From: Natrinema soli
Lineage (GTDB): Archaea; Halobacteriota; Halobacteria; Halobacteriales; Natrialbaceae
Assembly: GCF_028618695.1 (NCBI RefSeq)
Contig: NZ_JAQIVI010000016.1
Span: 1-13,790 of the forward strand
Reading direction: 5' to 3'
DNA: 13,790 nucleotides
Made by a program: the position numbers and the translations under genes. The notes beneath the pieces were generated by a model that saw only the letters and a list, made by a program, of their open reading frames with translations, was not told the DNA's origin and did no database searches. Positions 1-5,267 of this stretch are shown here, piece by piece; positions within the stretch are counted from its first letter, which is position 1; each line of letters begins with the position of its first letter.

Positions 1-5
1 AGTGT

Positions 6-53
6 CCCGCTCTACTCGCGCCTCAGGGGACCTGAAGGCGCGAGCGAGAGCGG
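6..53 (-). mobile_element. Solo right-end-like hairpin of an IS200/IS605 (IS1341-type) element
   Basis: Read on the minus strand, this segment folds into a two-level hairpin. The outer 7-bp stem is CCGCTCT (7-13) with AGAGCGG (47-53). The inner stem is CTCGCGCCT-CAGG (15-27) with CCTG-A-AGGCGCGAG (31-44), with one bulged A. The minus strand carries CGAGTAGAGCGGG, which matches the CGAGTAG-GG-GGGG signature at the 3' end of the complete TnpB element at 9044-9057 and at the solo end near 11896-11908. In all three the TAG lies at the base of the outer stem. No tnpB body is seen, and the element's tip would fall at or beyond the window edge. It could also be an unrelated rho-independent-like hairpin. 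Confidence 0.4.
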
Positions 54-131
54 TTGCAGGAGACGAGCACAGTTGGGACTCAGAAGAGTTGAGATGAAGA
101 CGCGGTGGGTAGCGCCTTCGGACAAATGCCA

Positions 132-1007
132 ATGAGTTCTACGAACTTCCGAGATGATAAAACTTCGGATGAATCGAGTGTCAACCAAGATGCGGCTGCG
201 GAGAAGACGGACGTAGGCGTGGAAGATCCGTTCGCGGAGGACATCGTGGACGAAACGCCGGAGTTCGCGGCGTCAGTTGATCAGGAGATCAATACGAAAG
301 TGGAGACGAACCACCCGGAGACGGTGGTTGGACGCGAAGAGAACGAGTTCGGACACCTGCCGCTGGCACAGGAAGAGCGGATTCGGGCTCGAGAGGAGGA
401 GCTCGAGTTGATAAGCGCAAAGGCGACGTTCGGAACACAGGAGGGACGAGAGAAGCGGACGCGAGAGGTCGTGGTCGAGCAACGCCGAGAGCGGCGGGTT
501 GAACGGGTGGATCCCCGTTCGGAGCTGGAGCAAGAGCAGTTGGCGGAGGTCAACACACAATCGGTGCGAATCACGGAGACGGTTCGTGGGGGTCCAAGCC
601 GGGCGGCAGTGAGCCGTGGACTGGCGGAGAAGGTGACCGACGGGAAGTCGATGATCGACGCAACCCTCGAGGAGATGGAGGAAGTGAAGGCCGGGTCGGG
701 AACGATCGTGGACATCGCAGACGTGCCGGAGGTGGAGGCAGGCGAAGTGGACGTGGAAGGCGAGATCATCAAACTGTGGGAGCCCTCGAAGTCGTCGATC
801 AGCCAGGTTGGGCTGATCGCGGACGACACCGAGAAGATGAAGGTCACGATCTGGGAGAACTCCTACCAGACGAACGTGAGCGAGGGAGAGACGGTGCGAA
901 TCAGGAACGCGGCGAAGAACTGGCACAACGAGCGATGTAACCTCGCCGTGACCGGCTGGAGCCGCCTCGAGTTCCCCGAACGCGGGCAGTGGTGGACCCA
1001 GGAATAG
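132..1007 (+). CDS. OB-fold single-stranded DNA-binding-like protein with acidic N-terminal extension
   Basis: The last ~85 residues form an RPA/SSB-like OB fold: a VEGEIIKLWEPS opening strand, then QVGLIADDTEKMKVTIWE, ETVRIRNA and LAVTGWSRLEF, ending in a basic/aromatic tail. This matches the RPA-type nucleic-acid-binding domain of archaea and suggests ssDNA binding. The first ~200 residues are very acidic and low in hydrophobics (probably disordered), with a charged E/R-rich stretch around residues 80-150 that could form a coiled coil. I chose ATG 132 (MSSTNF); GTG 105 and ATG 126 are in frame and would add 9 or 2 residues. No clear Shine-Dalgarno motif is present, so leaderless expression is possible. 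The stop is followed by a T-tract. The OB-fold call is good; the exact role (replication, repair, or a plasmid-specific SSB) is inferred. Confidence 0.75.
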   Translation: MSSTNFRDDKTSDESSVNQDAAAEKTDVGVEDPFAEDIVDETPEFAASVDQEINTKVETNHPETVVGREENEFGHLPLAQEERIRAREEELELISAKATFGTQEGREKRTREVVVEQRRERRVERVDPRSELEQEQLAEVNTQSVRITETVRGGPSRAAVSRGLAEKVTDGKSMIDATLEEMEEVKAGSGTIVDIADVPEVEAGEVDVEGEIIKLWEPSKSSISQVGLIADDTEKMKVTIWENSYQTNVSEGETVRIRNAAKNWHNERCNLAVTGWSRLEFPERGQWWTQE

Positions 1008-1013
1008 CGTAGC

Positions 1014-1027
1014 CGCTCCTCTTTTTT
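1014..1027 (+). terminator. T-tract terminator after the OB-fold gene
   Basis: A run of six T (1022-1027) lies about 15 nt after the stop codon, preceded by pyrimidine-rich sequence and no strong stem. Short oligo-T runs are the usual archaeal intrinsic termination signal. This is inferred from sequence alone. Confidence 0.5.
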
Positions 1028-1368
1028 GTGTGTCCGCCCACACGCTCGCTTCGCTCGCGTCCTCCCCACGTCACTCCCGATGGTCGCTCGCTCGTCCCTC
1101 GCACGCGGACTGCGCGCTGCGCAGTCTCGCACGCGCCACCACCTCACAGGAAGATGATTGACCGAACCGTTTGGAATGGATTGGTCACGAGAGCGCACAC
1201 CGCTCGGTGGTGTTGGATCACACCCCCCGAAAGGGGTGAGGGAGAGTCGAGATGGCATCACCAGCACTGCATCCGTCGATGCGTCGGGACGTGACTCGAC
1301 GCGACCCGCCGACGTACGTATTGGCAGCAAACGCAGCTACGTGAGTGCTCGTCTCCCCGTGAAACCCT
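1028..1368. other. Gene-free intergenic stretch with two hairpins
   Basis: I see no convincing gene here; the open frames have unbiased, R/H/S-rich translations. The stretch holds a tandem CGCTCGC motif (1040-1060), a perfect 8-bp hairpin GACTGCGC-gct-GCGCAGTC (1108-1126), a short CACCG/CGGTG hairpin near 1198-1210, and CACCCC/GGGGTG (1221-1238) around a GAAA loop. GACTGCGC is not followed by a T-run, so it is not an obvious terminator. The promoter for the downstream TFB gene must lie here, but I see no clear TATA box close to ATG 1369. Confidence 0.4.
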
Positions 1369-2478
1369 ATGTCAACAGAGAGTTCTGTCCAGTTTGACGA
1401 GTCGGTTGTACAGCAGTCCAAACACGACACTGCCAGTTCCCAGGTGATCACAGACGCTCACGCAGCCACGAAAACAAAGCCGAGTGAGCGCGAGCCTGCC
1501 GGTCAATCGACGTGTACCGAGTGTGAGGGACAGATCATCACGGCAGAGCATACGTCATACTGCGAGGAGTGCGGGTTAGTCGTCACGGCCAACCACATTG
1601 ATCACGGCCCGACACGGCGTCGACACGGACCAGACGAACGGAGCGGTCGCCACGAGTGGAGTTGTGAGTCGGTCACGCAGCTTCGCATCGACAAGGGCCT
1701 GCACACGACGTTCTTCCTCACCAGTGACGGCTATGGCAACGCGCTCTCGAGCGAGCAACAAGACAAATACGATCGGCTGAAGCAGCGCCACAAGCGCTTC
1801 CAGGTCGAGAGCAAACGCGCGATCCGGCTCAACGAGGCGCTTCGGGACGTCCAGTTAATTGGGGGAAATCTCGGGCTCCCACAGCATGTGGTCGTTGACG
1901 CCGGACAATTGGTGAAGCGGGCTAGCGAGGCTCGCGTGCCGGGCGCATGGACCTCGTGGGAAGGGGTCGCCGCGGGTGCGGTATTGCTTGCGGCGACGAA
2001 TGCCGATCGCAATCGCTCACCGCGAGAGGTGGCGTGCTACGGGAAGGTGGATCATGTCCGGTTGTGTGCAGCCGCGCGCAAAATCCGGTGCTATACCGAC
2101 GTAGCGTATCCACCAGTGCGAGCAAACGCGATCGCACAGGTCCTCGAGATACTCGACGAGAGCGTGCTTGATGGTGGGACCTACCTCCAGTGTAGAGACG
2201 TTGCACAGCACTTGATGAAGATCGCTGATGAAGTGCCGATCGGTGCGGGCACGCCACGATTGACTGTCGCGGCAGCTGCCGTTTACCGTGCAGATCGCTT
2301 GCTTGGCGGTGAAAACCTTACCATGCAGCAGGTCGCCGATGCTGTGAGTGCGATCGTTGAGACGAGCAAGGACAAGATCAATCGCTACTCCGCCGACCTT
2401 CGAGACGAGTACCACGAGCGAGCAAAGACTGTCACACCGAGCGCGCTTCGCGACCGAGGGCACATCATGGTGCGGTGA
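1369..2478 (+). CDS. Transcription initiation factor B (TFB/TFIIB family), divergent paralog
   Basis: TFB recruits RNA polymerase to TBP-bound promoters. The 369-aa protein has a 45-residue acidic leader, then an N-terminal zinc ribbon (C49-x2-C52 and C65-x2-C68, CTEC and CEEC). A B-reader/linker-like segment follows (about 110-160: DKGLHTT, a glycine-containing YGNALSSEQQ stretch, then LKQRHKRF). Two cyclin-like repeats come next, roughly 165-250 (LGLPQHV through VACYGKVD) and 255-345 (VRANAIAQVLEILDE through MQQVADAVSAIVETSKDKINRY). Haloarchaea carry several TFB paralogs, often on plasmids. This one is diverged: the reader and first repeat have unusual residues, so promoter choice may differ. 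ATG 1369 gives a normal-length protein. The zinc-ribbon gene starting at 2570 follows in the same orientation. Confidence 0.85.
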   Translation: MSTESSVQFDESVVQQSKHDTASSQVITDAHAATKTKPSEREPAGQSTCTECEGQIITAEHTSYCEECGLVVTANHIDHGPTRRRHGPDERSGRHEWSCESVTQLRIDKGLHTTFFLTSDGYGNALSSEQQDKYDRLKQRHKRFQVESKRAIRLNEALRDVQLIGGNLGLPQHVVVDAGQLVKRASEARVPGAWTSWEGVAAGAVLLAATNADRNRSPREVACYGKVDHVRLCAAARKIRCYTDVAYPPVRANAIAQVLEILDESVLDGGTYLQCRDVAQHLMKIADEVPIGAGTPRLTVAAAAVYRADRLLGGENLTMQQVADAVSAIVETSKDKINRYSADLRDEYHERAKTVTPSALRDRGHIMVR

Positions 2479-2551
2479 CCGCTCTGCGGACGAGCTTCTC
2501 GGGGGGTATCCACTGGTTGTGGGCGTCTGGTGTTGGTCGCTCCCACTAGTA

Positions 2552-2559
2552 GGTGGAGG
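2552..2559 (+). promoter_or_regulatory. Ribosome binding site deciding the start at 2570
   Basis: GGTGGAGG lies 10 nt upstream of ATG 2570 and is a strong Shine-Dalgarno-like match. The same open frame reaches back to 2348 inside the TFB gene, so this site is the main reason for starting the zinc-ribbon protein at 2570. Confidence 0.55.
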
Positions 2560-2569
2560 CAGATCACCC

Positions 2570-3304
2570 ATGTCACCCGATTCGACGGTCATGCTCGCGC
2601 TCGATACTGCATCTGCCCTGCGCAGTTGGCTTCGCAGTGCGAGCCAGCATGACGCGCTCGACCCAACGGTCGCCGACTCGCTCGCCGACCTTGCTGGGGC
2701 GATCGACAGCCAGTTGCACAGCCAGGTCCACGACCAGGCTGAGTCGCTCGAACTCAGCGTGTCGACGACGCAGTTCCCCCCGGATACCTCCTCATCGAGA
2801 GCGGACCACAGTCGGTGTGCAGAGGACAAGTCTGCCGATCTGGACACATATCCTTCTCCACGTCCAGAGACAGACGACTCGGCCGAGACCGAGATCGAGA
2901 CCGACACCGGCACTAAAACAGAACCGTGTGAGTCTGATCCCTCACAGATCTATGACGAGCTGCCAGCCCACGCATGGAACCCTGATACTGCCAAGACCGA
3001 TGGTAGTTCGACAACTGAGGCTGGGACCAACGCACCAGAAAGAGACGATCGCGACACCCCATCACCGTCGACACCAGGCTCAGACAGCACTCCCGACGAT
3101 CCTGACAGGGATAGAGAAGCGCTGCCGCCCGCAGAGTACGTCACAGCCTACGAGTGTGACGTGTGTAGCGTCAGGCGAGAGATGGAAACGTCGGTGAAAG
3201 TATGTGCGTTCGTCGCGGATTGTCAGGTATGCAACGCGATCGACGTCCGGTTCAGCGCCGTCGAGATTCCGACGCCGATTCCGGACCACTCTCGTCACGG
3301 TTAA
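2570..3304 (+). CDS. Hypothetical protein with acidic disordered centre and C-terminal zinc ribbon
   Basis: The 244-aa product has three parts. Residues 1-65 look helical (ALDTASALRSWL, VADSLADLAGAIDSQL). Residues 70-190 are a disordered D/E/S/T/P-rich linker with runs such as ETEIETDTGTKTE. The C-terminal module has cysteines at C196-x2-C199, C212 and C218-x2-C221, consistent with a small zinc ribbon. I do not recognise a named family. It lies 91 bp after the TFB stop on the same strand with its own Shine-Dalgarno, so co-transcription with TFB is plausible. A zinc ribbon beside a TFB could suggest a transcription accessory role, but nothing in the sequence proves it. The longer in-frame alternative (2348 start) overlaps the TFB coding sequence and has non-coding-like composition. 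Confidence 0.6.
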   Translation: MSPDSTVMLALDTASALRSWLRSASQHDALDPTVADSLADLAGAIDSQLHSQVHDQAESLELSVSTTQFPPDTSSSRADHSRCAEDKSADLDTYPSPRPETDDSAETEIETDTGTKTEPCESDPSQIYDELPAHAWNPDTAKTDGSSTTEAGTNAPERDDRDTPSPSTPGSDSTPDDPDRDREALPPAEYVTAYECDVCSVRREMETSVKVCAFVADCQVCNAIDVRFSAVEIPTPIPDHSRHG

Positions 3305-3312
3305 CCTCGTGA

Positions 3313-3329
3313 CTCCGACTTGATCGGAG
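3313..3329 (+). other. Hairpin after the zinc-ribbon gene
   Basis: CTCCGA (3313-3318) and TCGGAG (3324-3329) form a perfect 6-bp stem with a 5-nt loop, 9 bp after the stop codon. No T-run follows, so it could be a weak terminator, an mRNA 3'-end stabiliser, or chance. Confidence 0.3.
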
Positions 3330-3442
3330 CAGTCGCTCGTGACCGACCAGTCCCAGTTGCTCACATCGCTCCCTCCTGTGTCGGTCGCTGCGATCGCTGG
3401 TTGCGCTGCCGGGCTCTCCCCGTTACGTGACGCTCACTCTGG

Positions 3443-3470
3443 ACAGCCGGTGGCGTTGTTCGCCCCTCTG
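3443..3470 (+). repeat. 28-bp direct repeat, copy 1 (5' of the 161-aa gene)
   Basis: The segment from ACAGCCGGTGGCG to CCCCTCTG matches 3982-4009 at 26 of 28 positions. It ends 2 bp before the ATG of the 161-aa gene. CCCTCT (3464-3469) can pair with AGAGGG (3477-3482), which would put the start codon (3473-3475) in the loop of a hairpin. Confidence 0.7.
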
Positions 3471-3472
3471 AG

Positions 3473-3958
3473 ATGGAGAGGGTTCAAGAGATGTTGATAC
3501 ACGACTCGGTCAGTCGACTGGCGACCGCACAGCCACTCGAGACGTCGGTGAGCATCGAGGAGCGATTCCCGGCATGGGATTGTGAGCAGGGGAACGTCTG
3601 TCCGTGGGCACTGGGCCGGCGGCAGTGTGTGTTCTCGTTGGTTCGGTTCATCACGGACGAAGTGGACGAGATGACGTTCTCGACGCCAGTAGAAATGACG
3701 GTCGCACCGACAGCGGTGTACCAGCCATCGTCGAGCTGGCATGATCGCTTCATCGGCACGTATCAGGTGGCCGTCTACCCGAACGTAAATCCGGACTGGG
3801 GATCGATCGAAGCCGAAGTCCCAACGCTCGAGGAAGCACTCGAGGTCGCAGAAACCGTCTGCAGTGACCTCGAGCAACGATACGACCTGCTGACGGAAGA
3901 CGAGCGAGAGAACGGCGAGGTCGCCCTCTTATCGCGGGGACCGAAGCCAATCCTCTGA
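3473..3958 (+). CDS. Hypothetical acidic protein, 161 aa
   Basis: I do not recognise this family. The protein is acidic, with no signal peptide or membrane segment. Visible features are a mid-protein FSTPVEMTVAPTAVY stretch, a beta-rich FIGTYQVAVYPNVNPDW segment (about 92-108), and an amphipathic helix TLEEALEVAETVCSDLEQRYDLL (about 118-140). The helix suggests a compact alpha/beta protein whose C-terminal helix packs on the sheet. Codon use has the strong GC third-position bias of neighbouring genes, which supports a real gene. The start at ATG 3473 sits at the end of direct repeat copy 1 and inside a predicted hairpin loop. A second repeat copy follows 23 bp after the stop, so the gene may be a mobile or duplicated cassette. 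Confidence 0.6.
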   Translation: MERVQEMLIHDSVSRLATAQPLETSVSIEERFPAWDCEQGNVCPWALGRRQCVFSLVRFITDEVDEMTFSTPVEMTVAPTAVYQPSSSWHDRFIGTYQVAVYPNVNPDWGSIEAEVPTLEEALEVAETVCSDLEQRYDLLTEDERENGEVALLSRGPKPIL

Positions 3959-3981
3959 GTCGAAAGCCTTGCGAAGAGCGC

Positions 3982-4009
3982 ACAGCCGGTGGCGGTGTTC
4001 ACCCCTCTG
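3982..4009 (+). repeat. 28-bp direct repeat, copy 2 (3' of the 161-aa gene)
   Basis: This is a near-identical copy of 3443-3470 (26/28). Its end overlaps a perfect 12-bp palindrome CCTCTGCAGAGG (4004-4015). A GGAG-type motif follows at 4014-4017, then a small open frame from ATG 4033. Confidence 0.7.
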
Positions 4010-4032
4010 CAGAGGAGTGAAAGAGATCACAG

Positions 4033-4125
4033 ATGGACTCACGACATGTACCCGGATACCTACGGCACCGCGCATGGAGCAATCTCAGAAGCATCGAACA
4101 AGATCAGTTGAGCGAAAAAGATTAA
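4033..4125 (+). CDS. Possible small protein, 30 aa
   Basis: The open frame starts MDSRHVPGYLRHRAWSNL and ends LSEKD. It lies 24 bp after repeat copy 2, with AGGAG (4013-4017) upstream, a little far for a Shine-Dalgarno. I do not recognise it. Its placement after repeat copy 2 resembles that of the 161-aa gene after copy 1. It could be a real small protein, a remnant of a duplicated 5' end, or chance. Confidence 0.25.
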   Translation: MDSRHVPGYLRHRAWSNLRSIEQDQLSEKD

Positions 4126-4254
4126 GAGAGAAACGCTGATGCAGTGGTACTACTTAAAGACGTATCGCTCTTTGAGAGTAGAGGATGCTCAGAATTCACA
4201 GGGTCCAGCACGGTCGGACGGTTGGCTAGCCAAGCAATTGCCTCCGCCCGCCCA

Positions 4255-4276
4255 ATATCCTTTTGAGTATGGATAT
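4255..4276 (+). promoter_or_regulatory. Inverted repeat in front of the antitoxin gene (candidate operator)
   Basis: ATATCC (4255-4260) and GGATAT (4271-4276) form an inverted repeat with 10-bp spacing, ending 13 bp before ATG 4290. The AT-rich segment 4261-4281 is the only plausible TATA region for the operon. MazE/AbrB antitoxins normally repress their own promoter through such inverted repeats. A second palindrome, TTGGCTAGCCAA (4222-4233), lies upstream and may take part. Confidence 0.4.
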
Positions 4277-4289
4277 GATATGAATACGT

Positions 4290-4559
4290 ATGGGCGAGGT
4301 AAAGAAACGACGTGTTGGCGATCGCGGGCAGATCACTCTCCCAAAGGAACTGCGCGAAGAATTTGACATTGGTGGCGGTGACGAGATAGAAATCCGCAAA
4401 GAGTCGGGGAAAATCGTTATCGAGAAACCGATTACTCGGGACGATCTAGCGGCCGGATATCGTGCGCGGGCCGATCAGCTTCGAGACCTCCATGAGGAGA
4501 TGGGTGGCGTTTCGCAAGAGGCCGACGAGTATCTTGGCGACGTTCCGGAGTGGGAATAG
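4290..4559 (+). CDS. AbrB/MazE/SpoVT-type antitoxin
   Basis: The 89-aa protein begins with a swapped-hairpin AbrB/MazE domain (about residues 5-47). It has the typical order GDRGQITLPKELREEF, then GGGDEIEIRKESGKIVIEK. The domain dimerises, binds operator DNA and represses the operon. The C-terminal ~40 residues (YRARADQLRDLHEEMGG to DVPEWE) are acidic and helical, as expected of the tail that wraps around and blocks the toxin. The TAG stop abuts the ATG of the toxin gene with no gap, indicating translational coupling. ATG 4290 fits the domain start and lies just past an inverted repeat, consistent with a leaderless or very short 5' leader. Confidence 0.9.
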   Translation: MGEVKKRRVGDRGQITLPKELREEFDIGGGDEIEIRKESGKIVIEKPITRDDLAAGYRARADQLRDLHEEMGGVSQEADEYLGDVPEWE

Positions 4560-4916
4560 ATGGAAGTGCGCCGGGGAGACATTGTGATCGTTGAGCTCGA
4601 CCCGACGAAAGGATCGGAGCAGCGGGGGACGCGATTATGTCTCGTCGTCCAGAATAATGTCGGGAACGAAAACGCACCCACAACGATCATCGTCCCGTTC
4701 ACGACGTCGGTTGATGACGATTTGTATCCGTTCGAAGTGCTCATAACGGCCGATGAAAGCCACCTTCGCGAGGACTCTATCGCGATGTGCAGTCAGATCC
4801 GAACTGTGTCAATCGAACACCGGATCAAAACCGTTGTCGGATCCATCCCCGATGAGCGGATGAATGAGGTTGATAGCGCACTCGAGTATAGCCTCGGGTT
4901 ACGCGGCTCGTGGTAG
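4560..4916 (+). CDS. mazF: MazF/PemK-type toxin (mRNA endoribonuclease)
   Basis: The 118-aa protein matches the MazF/PemK fold. It opens with RRGDIVIVELDPTKGSEQ, then RGTRLCLVVQNN and TTIIVPFTTSV, and has the FEVLI strand and the helix ERMNEVDSALEYSLGL at the end. MazF toxins cut single-stranded RNA at short motifs and halt translation when the labile antitoxin is lost. R25 and T48 fall where the catalytic pair of bacterial MazF is placed. The usual RPCLVV is RLCLVV here, a modest substitution. The length is normal and the gene looks intact, directly adjacent to the AbrB-type gene. On an accessory replicon it would serve addiction or stress control. Cleavage specificity cannot be told from sequence. 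Confidence 0.9.
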   Translation: MEVRRGDIVIVELDPTKGSEQRGTRLCLVVQNNVGNENAPTTIIVPFTTSVDDDLYPFEVLITADESHLREDSIAMCSQIRTVSIEHRIKTVVGSIPDERMNEVDSALEYSLGLRGSW

Positions 4917-4928
4917 TTTCCCGGACAC

Positions 4929-5105
4929 CTAATCTACCCAGTCACGGCCAGCCTCAATTTCACGCGTTTCTCGTCGCGTCACCAAGTAAACGTTTGTCCG
5001 TCGGTCGGCCTGCTTCTTCTCGAGGAGTCACTTGTCGACGAGTTCGTCCAGATTCGGGTAGAATCGTCCGTGATAGATCTCAGTCTCGTAGTAGTTCCCG
5101 AGTTC
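4929..5105 (-). pseudogene. Remnant of a PadR-family winged-helix regulator
   Basis: On the minus strand, in one frame, I read ELGNYYETEIYHGRFYPNL, DELVDK, a TGA stop (5028-5030), then LLEKKQADRRTNVYLVTRR to EAGRDWVD and stop. This matches the second half of haloarchaeal PadR-like regulators (HGRLYPNLDTLV, then GLVEK, DRRTNVY, TRRG, REIEARREW). A TGA replaces the expected glycine codon, and the N-terminal helices (the LLYVIAGL and HGLAIK region) cannot be found upstream, so the gene is truncated and interrupted. The surviving piece covers the wing and the last helix. It overlaps a different minus-strand open frame (4979-5209), which reads as coding-like only in its upstream part. Confidence 0.6.
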
Positions 5106-5267
5106 ACGCCGACCACGGCTGCGAAATCGAAACGATCAGCCAGCGCACCAAGCTCGAGCGCAGGAAACCAGATTGCTATCAGACGCTCCTCGACGAGACG
5201 GTCGACCAAATCTTTAGGGCTGGCCCCGGTATCACGGGTAAACGTTCGGCGTACAATACGGAGTTGT

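Noticed and set aside
273..1043. Long minus-strand open frame opposite the OB-fold gene
   Set aside because: It is a shadow in GC-rich sequence; the translation is H/L/R-rich with no domain, and the plus-strand frame encodes a recognisable OB fold.
1108..1126. Possible tRNA or structured RNA at the GACTGCGC hairpin
   Set aside because: It is a single hairpin without the other arms or T-loop consensus.
2017..2913. 298-aa minus-strand open frame across TFB and the zinc-ribbon gene
   Set aside because: It is antisense to two better-supported genes, and its serine-rich composition mirrors the opposite strand.
5028..5030. Selenocysteine or programmed read-through at the TGA in the PadR-like frame
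   Set aside because: The residue expected there is glycine, no recoding element is visible, and the N-terminus is missing, so decay is simpler.
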